DNA of 64,000 bases from Eudoraea adriatica DSM 19308 (GTDB taxonomy: Bacteria > Bacteroidota > Bacteroidia > Flavobacteriales > Flavobacteriaceae): positions 62,001 through 126,000 of the forward strand of contig NZ_KB907546.1 in assembly GCF_000382125.1 (NCBI RefSeq). Direction: 5' to 3'. Of the stretch, positions 1-7,740 are shown piece after piece. The translations under genes and the position numbers were made by a program. The notes beneath the pieces are model-generated. The model did no database searches, was not told the origin of the DNA, and was given only the letters and a program-made list of their open reading frames with translations. How positions within the stretch are numbered: position 1 is the stretch's first letter; every line of letters begins with the position of its first letter.

Positions 1-9
1 AATAATGAT

Positions 10-1008
10 ATGGAAAGAACAAGTTTAGAAAAATTGAGACTGGGGATTTTTGTAATACTGGGAACGGCATTGTTGGTAATTGCTGCCTATCTCATAGGAA
101 ACAGGCAAAACATGTTCGGCAATACTTTTACCATCCATGCGGTATTTAAGAATGTAAACGGACTTCAAAAAGCAAATAATGTGCGTTACTCAGGGATAAA
201 TGTGGGTACTGTAAAAGATATTGTAATGGAAAATGATTCTACCATAGATGTAATAATGCTTATTCAGGAAAATATGATGGAACATATTAAAAAGGATGCC
301 ATAGCTACTATTGGATCTGATGGTTTGGTTGGAAGCATGATTGTAAACATCGTCCCGGGTGAGGGTTTGGGTGAAAAGATAAAGTCGGGAGATCAGATTA
401 TATCTTACAGTCGCATCGGGGCTGAAGATATGATGAGTACGTTAAATGTTACTACTGAAAATGCCGCTCTTCTTACTGCTGATTTGCTCAAAGTAACCTC
501 TGCTCTTAACAGAGGAGAAGGGACATTAGGACGGTTGCTCAACGATACCCTCATGGCCAATAACCTTGAAAAGACTATTTTGAATCTAAAACTTGCCAGC
601 GCTAATGCCAGTAATACATTGAATGAAGTGAACAAACTGGTAATGGCTGCCGCCAACTCGGAGAATTCCGTGTTTGGGGTTTTAATGCGCGATTCCTTAG
701 CCGGACTGGAAATAAAAGGAATTATTCACAATCTGGAATCTGCCAGTGATAGAATGCAAAAATTAACGATTAATCTGGATAGCATTGTCACCGGGATAGC
801 AGAGGGTGATGGAGCCTTAAATTACCTGTCTAAAGATACAATTTTTGTTCAGCGCCTGGAAGCCACGATGAAAAACATAGAAGAAGGTACCGCGAAGTTC
901 AATGAGAATATGGAGGCTTTTAAACATAACTTTTTAACCCGGGGTTATTTCAAAAAAATGGCCAAAGAAGAAGCAAAAGCGGCCAAAAAGGAGAAAGTAA
1001 AAAATTGA
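10..1008 (+). CDS. MlaD/MCE family lipid-transport protein
   Basis: 332 aa. One N-terminal membrane segment (about residues 11-31) is followed by an MCE domain (about 36-115, with VNGLQKANNVRYSGINVGTV). A long helical region (about 125-300, rich in Asn/Leu/Ala) and a Lys/Ala-rich basic tail follow. MCE proteins are the periplasmic, inner-membrane-anchored substrate-binding part of ABC importers or exporters that move phospholipids between the two membranes. The helical tail is the type that forms a tunnel in PqiB/YebT-like proteins. The start at base 10 places the membrane helix at the N-terminus as expected. Its likely permease and ATPase partners (MlaE, MlaF) are not adjacent but lie at 39639-41143. 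What lies upstream is outside the window. Family is certain; transported lipid is unknown. Confidence 0.88.
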   Translation: MERTSLEKLRLGIFVILGTALLVIAAYLIGNRQNMFGNTFTIHAVFKNVNGLQKANNVRYSGINVGTVKDIVMENDSTIDVIMLIQENMMEHIKKDAIATIGSDGLVGSMIVNIVPGEGLGEKIKSGDQIISYSRIGAEDMMSTLNVTTENAALLTADLLKVTSALNRGEGTLGRLLNDTLMANNLEKTILNLKLASANASNTLNEVNKLVMAAANSENSVFGVLMRDSLAGLEIKGIIHNLESASDRMQKLTINLDSIVTGIAEGDGALNYLSKDTIFVQRLEATMKNIEEGTAKFNENMEAFKHNFLTRGYFKKMAKEEAKAAKKEKVKN

Positions 1009-1254
1009 GTTCAATGCATCTTATGGATAAGTTTAACTAAATGGCTGCCTGATTATGGTTTTCCATTTTTCAAACGCAGCTCTTATGATATCTGAGAAGC
1101 AAATTTCATGATGTTTCCCAAGAGTTTTATGACCATTTTCGGCGATGATGCAATGGACCTTTATAATAGTTGGTCCTTCTTTTGAAAATGGTCCTAGATG
1201 CAAGTATGTAAGGTTTGTGAAACTTTTCCCTACTTAAAATTTTAGAAACGAAGT
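1009..1254. other. non-coding stretch with one inverted repeat
   Basis: No convincing gene on either strand. A 10-bp inverted repeat pairs GACCATTTTC (1131-1140) with GAAAATGGTC (1184-1193); the 43-nt loop and lack of a T-run argue against a classical terminator. It separates the MCE gene from the end of the minus-strand genes and may be decayed sequence. Confidence 0.4.
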
Positions 1255-1347
1255 TTAGATGAAGTTTTTGGTTTCTTTTTTTTTGCGAACCTCCTCAGCA
1301 ACAATGGCCACCATTTCACTGTTTGTCAATTCCGGTTGCATAATCAT
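1255..1347 (-). CDS. possible 30-aa peptide or frame-shifted tail
   Basis: Directly after the phosphatidyltransferase stop, another minus-strand frame is open to 1255. It gives a helical, charged peptide that starts MIMQPELTNSEMVAIVAEEV and ends in a Lys-rich tail. The same frame is open further upstream (KRLSDLRWIKKWSAM), overlapping the end of the phosphatidyltransferase. The composition looks like protein rather than random sequence. It could be a small gene, a remnant of a lost gene, or the true C-terminus if there is a frameshift near 1390. I know no homologue. Confidence 0.25.
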   Translation of the reverse strand: MIMQPELTNSEMVAIVAEEVRKKKETKNFI

Positions 1348-1370
1348 TGCAGACCATTTCTTAATCCATC

Positions 1371-1976
1371 TCAGGTCTGAGAGCCGTTTTGTTCAACATT
1401 TAGCCGTCTTTTGTCCTTTAAGGCCCAATAGATTCCTTTGACTCCAGCAACCCATTTGTCATATAAATAAATAAGTGTGATTTCTTCAATTGTTTCTAAA
1501 ACTCCTAAAACGATCATTACATAAAATAACCAGTAAACAGGGCCAAAGAATAATAGCCATAATATAAATACACCCTGAATTACAGCAGATAATTTGGCCA
1601 GATAAGTATGAAAGGCTGTGGCTTTTCCGTATTTTCGAAAAGCAATTATCATTTGAAAGATGTAGGGCACAAAAGCAATCAGTATCAGGGGATAGTTCTC
1701 CTTCATAAATTCGGTCTCAAATACTATCAGTCCTATTAATCCAACTACAAGAGTTACCTGGTCGCCATAGGAGTCTAATTGAGATCCGCGTGCACTGGTA
1801 ATCTTAAGTTTCCTTGCCAAAAAACCGTCAATAGCATCGGTTGAGTAGCTTATTAGCAAAAGCCAGGTAAATATTTCCCGTTCATTCCACAAGATCAAAA
1901 TAAGTAAAAAGGGTACTGCCGCTATGCGGTAAAATGAAAACCAATCTGCAATATTAAATTCTTTAAATTTCGGCAT
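1371..1976 (-). CDS. CDP-alcohol phosphatidyltransferase family protein
   Basis: 201-aa integral membrane enzyme. It has the full family signature D-x2-DG-x2-AR-x8-G-x3-D-x3-D (DAIDGFLARKLKITSARG followed by LDSYGDQ, about residues 47-73), so all metal- and CDP-binding aspartates are present. Several hydrophobic segments follow. The family transfers a phosphatidyl group from CDP-diacylglycerol to an alcohol such as glycerol-3-phosphate, serine or inositol at the inner membrane. The sequence alone does not tell me which alcohol. The ArsC-like gene lies 40 nt upstream in the same direction, so the two may be co-transcribed from the promoter at 2408-2451. The C-terminus may be altered (see the open frame at 1255-1347). 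Confidence 0.85.
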   Translation of the reverse strand: MPKFKEFNIADWFSFYRIAAVPFLLILILWNEREIFTWLLLISYSTDAIDGFLARKLKITSARGSQLDSYGDQVTLVVGLIGLIVFETEFMKENYPLILIAFVPYIFQMIIAFRKYGKATAFHTYLAKLSAVIQGVFILWLLFFGPVYWLFYVMIVLGVLETIEEITLIYLYDKWVAGVKGIYWALKDKRRLNVEQNGSQT

Positions 1977-2016
1977 AACCTAATATTTAAATTCTCTTAC
2001 AAACATATTAAAGATA

Positions 2017-2382
2017 TTATATCCTAAGTATATCTGTAGGGGTCTCAACCAATATGGTCCTGTTTCCCCGGATAGCTATGGGCTGCTTCATTATTTCAGG
2101 ATTGTGTATAATCATTTTAATCCAGTCTTCGGATGAAAATTCGTGTGGTTCAAATTTGGAAGTATAAGCCGGATGACTTTGGTTAACAAGTTCCTTAACC
2201 TCCAGTCCTAAGCGCTCCGCCAATTCTGCAATTTGAGTACCGTTGGGAGGCGTTTTCAATATATCAATCTCATGAATTGGCCAACCTTTAGCTTTTGCAT
2301 AAGCCAAAGTTTGCCTGGCCCTTTTGGACCCGGAACTATAAAACAGGGTAATTTGCCTGTCTGAAGTTGCTATCTCGCCCAT
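2017..2382 (-). CDS. ArsC/Spx-fold protein lacking the catalytic cysteine
   Basis: 121 aa with the thioredoxin-like ArsC fold. A beta strand (ITLFYSSGSKRARQTLAYAK, residues 11-30) is followed by the HEIDILKTPP segment and a C-terminal IMKQPIAIRGNRTILVETPT block, where ArsC/Spx proteins have the conserved Arg-Pro region. The cysteine that normally sits after the first strand (CSxCRK type) is replaced by SSGSKRA, and the protein has no cysteine at all. Arsenate reduction by the known mechanism is therefore excluded. A Spx-like or other regulatory role is possible but unproven. It is divergent from the universal stress protein at 2543, and each gene has its own Crp/Fnr-like box. The ATG at 2382 sits about 20 nt after the predicted transcription start. 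Confidence 0.8.
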   Translation of the reverse strand: MGEIATSDRQITLFYSSGSKRARQTLAYAKAKGWPIHEIDILKTPPNGTQIAELAERLGLEVKELVNQSHPAYTSKFEPHEFSSEDWIKMIIHNPEIMKQPIAIRGNRTILVETPTDILRI

Positions 2383-2407
2383 AATTCAGATTTTGTTGCA
2401 TTAATAA

Positions 2408-2451
2408 TAAATTTAGTTCTTTTGTGTAGCAGCTAAAATGACAATTGTCAT
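2408..2451 (-). promoter_or_regulatory. Crp/Fnr-like box and -7 element for the ArsC-like gene
   Basis: Perfect 14-bp palindrome ATGACAATTGTCAT at 2438-2451. After 22 nt on the minus strand comes TAAATTTA (2415-2408), a match to the Bacteroidota -7 element TAnnTTT. The spacing equals that in front of nine other stress-island promoters in this window. Confidence 0.65.
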
Positions 2452-2472
2452 ATCGCAGTTTTCTTACAGGAT

Positions 2473-2516
2473 ATGACTTAGGTCATTTTTTTTTGTTTTT
2501 CTTTTGGATAGATTCA
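2473..2516 (+). promoter_or_regulatory. Crp/Fnr-like box and -7 element for the USP gene
   Basis: ATGAC-TTAG-GTCAT at 2473-2486, then a 22-nt gap and TAGATTCA at 2509-2516 (TAnnTT match). The predicted transcription start, about 2522, lies downstream of the first in-frame ATG (2504) and supports translation from 2543. The two boxes in this divergent intergenic region are 21 nt apart. Confidence 0.6.
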
Positions 2517-2542
2517 TCCTGCTATTTCAAAAAGGCTTTACT

Positions 2543-3397
2543 ATGAAAACAATACTCTGTGCTACGGATTATTCTGATAATTCCATTTCAGCATTAAAGT
2601 TAGCTGATGTGTTCTGCAAAAAACTTGGTGCCGATCTTCATATTATACATGTTTTTGATATTTCTGCAACCTTTATTAGTACGGTTAGCCTGGCATATGC
2701 GCGTTTAGAGGAAACAGCTTTCAATAATCACCGGGAAAAACTAGATGCTTTTTGCTGGAAGCACCTCAATTTAAAAGATGAAAATAAGCGACCCGTTATC
2801 CATGTGGTTGAGAATAGCATAGAGTCTGATGGGATTATCGAAAAGGCCGAAAAAATAAAAGCCGATCTGATTTTAGTGGGGATGACAGGAAGCAATATTG
2901 TAAAAGACCTGTTTATGGGCAGCACAGCTTCTGCTTTGATAGAAAAATCTCCTGTCCCTGTATTATCTGTTCCCGGCAATTCGAAGGTAACAGAACTCAA
3001 CACTATTGTATACGCAACCGCCTTTGAAGAATCAGATATCCTTGCTATTGAAAGGATTTCAGCATTTGCTTCTGCCTTTAATTCTAAAATTAAACTAATA
3101 CACGTTTCAACCAAAAAAGAATATGCAGCAGAAGATCAGATGCAATGGTTTAAGGAGATGCTTAAGGAAAAAGTTGCATATAAAAACATCAGTTTTGAAT
3201 TCAGACAGTCAGATGATATTCTAGACACCTTAAAGACGTATTTAATTGAAGCAGATGCGGATATCCTGGCAATGCTCGAAAGAGAAGGGAATACCTTAAT
3301 TACGAACCTTTGGCATTTTGACCTGGTAAAACGCATGAAATTAGAACGACTCGTTCCCCTGTTAAGCTTTCATAAAAAAAGTCTTAGCATGTCATAA
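2543..3397 (+). CDS. universal stress protein, two UspA domains
   Basis: 284 aa from the internal ATG at 2543. An upstream in-frame ATG at 2504 lies before the predicted transcription start and adds residues foreign to the family. Two tandem Usp domains are present. The first (MKTILCATDYSDNS to about residue 147) carries the ATP-binding motif G-x2-G-x9-G-S/T (GMTGSNIVKDLFMGST). The second (about 152-280) lacks it. Such proteins bind ATP and are induced by stress or growth arrest, and several act in hypoxic survival. Divergent from the ArsC-like gene and convergent with the baeRF gene, with a hairpin between them. Controlled by the box at 2473-2516. Confidence 0.9.
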   Translation: MKTILCATDYSDNSISALKLADVFCKKLGADLHIIHVFDISATFISTVSLAYARLEETAFNNHREKLDAFCWKHLNLKDENKRPVIHVVENSIESDGIIEKAEKIKADLILVGMTGSNIVKDLFMGSTASALIEKSPVPVLSVPGNSKVTELNTIVYATAFEESDILAIERISAFASAFNSKIKLIHVSTKKEYAAEDQMQWFKEMLKEKVAYKNISFEFRQSDDILDTLKTYLIEADADILAMLEREGNTLITNLWHFDLVKRMKLERLVPLLSFHKKSLSMS

Positions 3398-3430
3398 TCA
3401 TTTGAGATTGATAACCTTTGTTGTTTCAAT

Positions 3431-3469
3431 AAAAAAAGGGTACAATCAATACCTGTATAAATTGTACCC
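3431..3469 (-). terminator. intrinsic terminator between USP and baeRF genes
   Basis: 9-bp perfect stem GGGTACAAT (3438-3446) / ATTGTACCC (3461-3469). On the minus strand it is followed by seven Ts (plus-strand A-run 3431-3437). It sits between convergent genes. The T-run favours ending the minus-strand baeRF transcript; it may also slow the plus-strand one. Confidence 0.75.
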
Positions 3470-3497
3470 GAAAATCTTTGCCTGGCATTAGGCTTCA

Positions 3498-4670
3498 TCA
3501 AAACCTAAACAATGCATTCATCGACATATTTTTAAACGGCATTTCTTCTTCTTCCAGAAAATAAACATTTCCACCCTGCAGAAAGGTTTTTATTGCGGCC
3601 ATATTTAACAAAGATAGATTCCCCGTTTCTTTATGACTATCCAGAATTAAGCACCCTTTTGTTTGATTATAGTTGCCAAAAAAATCTTCATTTTTTTGAA
3701 CAAAAAGGGTGTCTACTTTTCCTTGAATTGCTGCCGGGATAATTTCAGAGAGTTGATGAGAAGTTTTTGAAGTCTGAGATTTTGCATGAAACCTTTCCAG
3801 TTTTTCTTGTTTTGTAGTTGCAAAATAAGACTGAATTAAACGCCAGGATTCCTTTTGCAACTCGGTATCACCTTTAAATTCAGGATCTCCACTTAGATTG
3901 GTATTCCATAAATTGCCGTGTGTGTTTATTTCCTTGTAGATTGGGAACAACTCATCTGTGCATGCTAAGATCAAGGGAGCATTTTTATGTGTTAGGATTT
4001 TAGTTATTCCTTCATTTATTTTTCTGAAGAAGTAAATCAGTTCTTTCTTTTGATCTTCTTTGCCCTCACCCTGGCCATGAAACGACCCAGCCGGATGCAT
4101 CATTTGCCCGGTTCTGTATTGCAACATCTTTTGCTCAAAGTCATAGCCAACTGCCTCCTCCAATTGAGTTGGAACAATTTTTTCTATAGGAATCTCCTGG
4201 AAGTAACTTCTGGAACCTTCATATAGTTTTACATGATCACGACTCAGATTTAAGAGATAGTAAATTCCGTTATTGTGAAATAAGGGCAGTAAAGGGAGTA
4301 AATAAAAATGATCAGCAACGTAAGTCTGTATTTCAAAAGAATGGGGTAACTTGTAATATCTGATTCCATTAATTCTGTCCAAAAAAATTGCCAGACCATC
4401 TGATGGGTTTCGCCAGAAACTTAATTCAGAAACGAGTTTATTTATTGGTGTGAGATAGGTGTTGATCATAGTTTTATCATACCCATCTTCAATTAAATCT
4501 GAATGCACTTTTTTCAAACAGGATTTTAAGTTGGATTGCCCCAGGCCTTCATTCAGTTCTTTGCCCTTTTTGTACATTGGCAAATAAATGGAAACGCAAT
4601 GCGAATCTTTTATCTCAGCTAATTTTATAAAATTCTTTTCCGTAAATGTGTGGGTTCTAATAGTATTCAT
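3498..4670 (-). CDS. bacterial eRF1-like (baeRF) family protein
   Basis: 390 aa from the ATG at 4670; 17 extra upstream residues would be in frame but would begin at or before the predicted promoter. The N-terminal SHCVSIYLPMYKKGKE segment, the middle region with PAGSFHGQGEGK, and the C-terminal KGCLILDSHKETGNLSLLNMA block are typical of the bacterial archaeo-eukaryotic release factor superfamily. These proteins resemble the eRF1/Pelota/L7Ae fold and are thought to act on stalled or idle ribosomes. No experimental role is known to me for this subfamily. Preceded by a Crp/Fnr-like box and surrounded by stress genes, which fits a role in ribosome protection during growth arrest (inference). Confidence 0.75.
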   Translation of the reverse strand: MNTIRTHTFTEKNFIKLAEIKDSHCVSIYLPMYKKGKELNEGLGQSNLKSCLKKVHSDLIEDGYDKTMINTYLTPINKLVSELSFWRNPSDGLAIFLDRINGIRYYKLPHSFEIQTYVADHFYLLPLLPLFHNNGIYYLLNLSRDHVKLYEGSRSYFQEIPIEKIVPTQLEEAVGYDFEQKMLQYRTGQMMHPAGSFHGQGEGKEDQKKELIYFFRKINEGITKILTHKNAPLILACTDELFPIYKEINTHGNLWNTNLSGDPEFKGDTELQKESWRLIQSYFATTKQEKLERFHAKSQTSKTSHQLSEIIPAAIQGKVDTLFVQKNEDFFGNYNQTKGCLILDSHKETGNLSLLNMAAIKTFLQGGNVYFLEEEEMPFKNMSMNALFRF

Positions 4671-4684
4671 AATCCTAATTTTTG

Positions 4685-4728
4685 TCAATTTATTAAATGG
4701 TTTATAAAGCTGAAATGACAAGGATCAG
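4685..4728 (-). promoter_or_regulatory. Crp/Fnr-like box and -7 element for the baeRF gene
   Basis: Plus-strand ATGAC-AAGG-ATCAG at 4715-4728 (5-4-5 repeat, one outer mismatch). 22 nt further on the minus strand lies TAAATTGA (4692-4685), a TAnnTT match. The leader is only about ten bases, which supports the ATG at 4670. Confidence 0.6.
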
Positions 4729-4744
4729 TGAGTGTAAAGATTAT

Positions 4745-5842
4745 TTATGTCTTTGTAATATAGTTGGTCTTGAGCATAAGGAATTCACTTACGTTATTTA
4801 CATCTATTGCACCAATAAGTTTGTCTGTTTTGTCTGTTACCGGGAAAAAACGTTGTTTCTCACTATTTACTAAATCAAAGAATTTTATTAGCTCGTCCAT
4901 GGCCTTCATGGTATTAAATTTCGTATCCATAATGGACCTTACTTTCATTGAACCATTTTTGGCATTTTTGATAATTTCTTTATGACTTAATATGCCAACG
5001 ATATTCTCATTTTCTGTTACTACAAAATCCTTTTCGGTTCCGGATAGTATTATTTTAAAAACATCTTCAAGGTTATTTTCAGGATTTAAAGGTGTTATAT
5101 TAGTCAGCAAGGCTTCCTTTACAAAATGCCCTTCAACCAGTGATTTCTGCCTCACCATTTGATTCTCACTATAGGCGGCCAGAAAAATGAAGAGCGCAAT
5201 TAATATTAGAAAGGGGTTGAAAAATAAGCCCAGTATGAAAAAAACAACAGCCAGGGCCTGTCCTATGGAGGCGGCTATTTCGGTAGCCCTGGTTCTATCC
5301 ATTACAAATGTCAGCAAAGCACGAAATACACGGCCACCGTCCATTGGAAATGCGGGAATTAAATTAAAGACTACCAGCATTACGTTCGCCAGAAAAAGAT
5401 AAAACAAAAGAGTTTCCAGTCTGGGTGCCGCTAATAAGTGCGCCAAACTATCTGCATCAAGGCCAAAATAATTTTTCAGTGGTACTACAAGCAATAGCAG
5501 CATTGCAATTATTACATTTACAGCAGGCCCTGCCAAAGCCACGATCAGTTCTTGCCCCGGCTTCTCGGGCATTTTTTCTAAAGATGCCACACCCCCAATT
5601 GGCAACAACGTTATTTTTTTAGTGTTTATATCAAATCTCTTGGCAGTTAGTGCATGGCCCAATTCATGCAGTATTACACAAAAGAAGAGCAATAGAATTA
5701 AAACAACGTTCATCAAAGCACTGTTTGTTGTTCCACCACGCTGTATATCCAGAAAAACCACCCACAGCAATAAAAGAGTGAAGGTCCAATGTACTTCAAT
5801 TCGAATTCCGGCAATTTTCCCGAGCTTCAATACACCTTTCAT
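4745..5842 (-). CDS. site-2 protease family protein with CBS domains
   Basis: 365 aa from the ATG at 5842. A polytopic membrane metalloprotease of family M50: the zinc motif HELGH is at residues 59-63 and the third-ligand motif NLIPAFPMDGGR (about 165-176) follows. After about six membrane segments comes a cytoplasmic tail with a CBS-domain pair (about 235-360, with DFVVTENENIVGILSHKEI and KQRFFPVTDKTDKLIGAID). CBS pairs bind adenosine ligands, so proteolysis may respond to energy state. The family cleaves transmembrane signalling substrates. The substrate is unknown and no RseP-type PDZ domain is seen. Expressed from a box shared with the divergent flavin reductase operon. Confidence 0.88.
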   Translation of the reverse strand: MKGVLKLGKIAGIRIEVHWTFTLLLLWVVFLDIQRGGTTNSALMNVVLILLLFFCVILHELGHALTAKRFDINTKKITLLPIGGVASLEKMPEKPGQELIVALAGPAVNVIIAMLLLLVVPLKNYFGLDADSLAHLLAAPRLETLLFYLFLANVMLVVFNLIPAFPMDGGRVFRALLTFVMDRTRATEIAASIGQALAVVFFILGLFFNPFLILIALFIFLAAYSENQMVRQKSLVEGHFVKEALLTNITPLNPENNLEDVFKIILSGTEKDFVVTENENIVGILSHKEIIKNAKNGSMKVRSIMDTKFNTMKAMDELIKFFDLVNSEKQRFFPVTDKTDKLIGAIDVNNVSEFLMLKTNYITKT

Positions 5843-5855
5843 CTTATGTTTTTTA

Positions 5856-5899
5856 TGAAAGTATTTAGATATGGGAATATTAACAATGACCATGGTCAT
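5856..5899 (-). promoter_or_regulatory. shared Crp/Fnr-like palindrome, M50 side
   Basis: Perfect palindrome ATGACCATGGTCAT at 5886-5899. On the minus strand, 22 nt later, is TACTTTCA (5863-5856, TAnnTT match). Start codon 5842 follows after a leader of about ten bases. Confidence 0.62.
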
Positions 5900-5929
5900 T
5901 ACTTCCTTGTTGTTTGGTTTGTAATTTTA
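5886..5929 (+). promoter_or_regulatory. shared Crp/Fnr-like palindrome, flavin reductase side
   Basis: The same palindrome (5886-5899) read on the plus strand, then 22 nt and TAATTTTA at 5922-5929 (TAnnTTT match). A single operator therefore sits at the class II distance from two divergent promoters. Confidence 0.65.
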
Positions 5930-5956
5930 GGCATAATACCCTTCAAATCATCTCAT

Positions 5957-6568
5957 ATGAACACTTTAAAGCAAGATAATTATATCCTCCTGGAACCTAT
6001 AACCTCAATCTGGGATCAGGTTTTTACCGTAGCACCTTTGGTTATAATAGGCACAAAAGAAAAGCAGGGTTATGATCTTGCCCCCAAGCACATGGCCATG
6101 CCTTTAGGGTTTGGTAATTATTTTGGGTTTGTATGTACGCCAAGGCATAGTACTTTTGATAATATACTGGCAACCGGTCAATTTACCGTTAGCTTTCCAT
6201 TACCGGACCAGATTATATCCGCATCTCTCAGTGCCAGTCCGCGAACAGAATACATTTCAAAATCTGAAGGGATAATTAATGCCTTACCCATCTTAAGAGC
6301 ACCCTCAATAGATGCACCTATAATAGCAGACGCCTATTTTTATTTGGAGTGCGAATTATATAAAATCATTGATGGCTTTGACGATTATAGCATTATTACA
6401 GGTAGAATTAAGGCCGCGTATGCACATAGAGATTATTTGAAAGTTTCGGAAATAGATGAGCAGGAACAACTGGCAAAAAACCCTTTACTTGCTTATATAG
6501 CTCCTGGCAGGTTTGCAAAGATTGCGGCAACTAATGGTTTTCCCTTTCCAAAAAATTTTCAGCGATGA
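5957..6568 (+). CDS. flavin reductase family protein
   Basis: 203 aa from the ATG at 5957. Longer upstream frames overlap the M50 gene and the promoter, so they are rejected. The sequence fits the split-barrel FMN-binding flavin-reductase-like family: APLVIIGTKEKQGYDLAPKHM near the N-terminus, FGFVCTPRHSTFDNI, then a central FTVSFP strand. These proteins bind FMN and use NAD(P)H to reduce flavin or act as oxidoreductases. First gene of a tightly coupled operon: its stop overlaps the start of the M20 peptidase (ATGA at 6565). Substrate unknown. Confidence 0.8.
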   Translation: MNTLKQDNYILLEPITSIWDQVFTVAPLVIIGTKEKQGYDLAPKHMAMPLGFGNYFGFVCTPRHSTFDNILATGQFTVSFPLPDQIISASLSASPRTEYISKSEGIINALPILRAPSIDAPIIADAYFYLECELYKIIDGFDDYSIITGRIKAAYAHRDYLKVSEIDEQEQLAKNPLLAYIAPGRFAKIAATNGFPFPKNFQR

Positions 6569-7740
6569 AAAATCCGCAGAAAATAGCGACCTCGGCCCGG
6601 GAGTATTTGTTGACCCAAGAGGAAGAAATGATTCTTTTTTTAAAGGAATTGGTATATCATGAATCTCCTTCGGATAAAATTAGTTCACAACACCAGATAT
6701 TGACCTATTTAAAAGATAGGTTTTTGGCGATGGGTTATTTTGTTATTCATGTTTCTGGTAAAAATACGGGGGGATATTTGTATGCAAGACCCAAAAACAG
6801 GAATAAACATATGCCATTCCAGCTTTTGATTGGTCATTGCGACACGGTTTGGCCCTTAGGTACATTAGAAGAAATGCCTTTAACTTATAAGAGTGGTAAA
6901 ATTAGAGGGCCTGGTATTTATGACATGAAGGCCGGAATTACGCAGATAGTTTTTTCTCTAATGGCCCTCAGGGAACTGAACATATCATCTAAGGTAGAAC
7001 CAGTGGTATTCATAAATTCGGATGAAGAAACAGGGAGCAGGGAGACTACCAATGCTCTTAAAAGATTGGCAAGACTAGCAGACCGGGCTTATGTTTTGGA
7101 ACCACCATTAGGCCTGAATGGTAAATTAAAAACTGCAAGAAAAGGTCTGGGTCGTTTTACCATAACCATTCGCGGCAAAGCGGCACATGCCGGATTAGAC
7201 CCTACAAAAGGGGTGAATGCCATAGTTGAATTATCACAGCAGGTGCAGAAGCTCTATGCTATGAATGATCTTGAAAATGGGATTACTGTAAACGTGGGTA
7301 TGATTGAAGGTGGTATCTCACCCAATATGGTAGCACCTTCCAGTAAAGCCGTGATTGATGTCAGAGTGCTTCGGGAATCTGATGGAGATGCAATAACAAA
7401 AAAAATAAAGGGATTAAAGCCAATACATAAAGATGTTAAAATGCAAATTGAAGGGGGGATAGGCAGACCGCCCATGGAAAAAACACCCCGAAATCAGCAT
7501 TTATGGAATTTGGCAAAAAAACAGGGACAAGAATTAGGACTGGACCTTGAAGAAGCAACTGCCGGGGGAGGTTCAGATGCGAATACAACCAGCTTGTATA
7601 CAGCTACTCTTGATGGACTGGGGACGCCCGGTGATGGTGCTCATGCAACACACGAGTATATTTTACGAAATAAGCTTGTTGAAAGAACAGCACTGTTAAC
7701 GCTCTTATTATTATTGGAACCATTAAATGAAAAAACATGA
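6565..7740 (+). CDS. M20 family metallopeptidase (carboxypeptidase G2-like)
   Basis: 391 aa with no signal peptide, so cytoplasmic. Di-zinc motifs are all visible: GHCDTVWP (first His/Asp), GPGIYDMKAG (bridging Asp), SDEETGS (catalytic Glu and metal Glu) and GTPGDGAHATHEY (C-terminal His). The dimerisation lid with KAAHAGLDPTKGVNAIVEL lies between. The family hydrolyses peptides or N-acyl amino acids with a C-terminal amino acid, glutamate in the G2 subgroup. Translationally coupled on both sides by ATGA overlaps. Next to a DUF1611 gene it may process a glutamate-containing or N-acylated compound (inference). Confidence 0.87.
   Translation: MKNPQKIATSAREYLLTQEEEMILFLKELVYHESPSDKISSQHQILTYLKDRFLAMGYFVIHVSGKNTGGYLYARPKNRNKHMPFQLLIGHCDTVWPLGTLEEMPLTYKSGKIRGPGIYDMKAGITQIVFSLMALRELNISSKVEPVVFINSDEETGSRETTNALKRLARLADRAYVLEPPLGLNGKLKTARKGLGRFTITIRGKAAHAGLDPTKGVNAIVELSQQVQKLYAMNDLENGITVNVGMIEGGISPNMVAPSSKAVIDVRVLRESDGDAITKKIKGLKPIHKDVKMQIEGGIGRPPMEKTPRNQHLWNLAKKQGQELGLDLEEATAGGGSDANTTSLYTATLDGLGTPGDGAHATHEYILRNKLVERTALLTLLLLLEPLNEKT

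Noticed and set aside
1131-1193. 10-bp inverted repeat as terminator of the MCE gene
   Set aside because: 43-nt loop and no T-run.
1259-1441. 60-aa plus-strand frame
   Set aside because: Antisense of the end of the phosphatidyltransferase and of the tail frame at 1255-1347.
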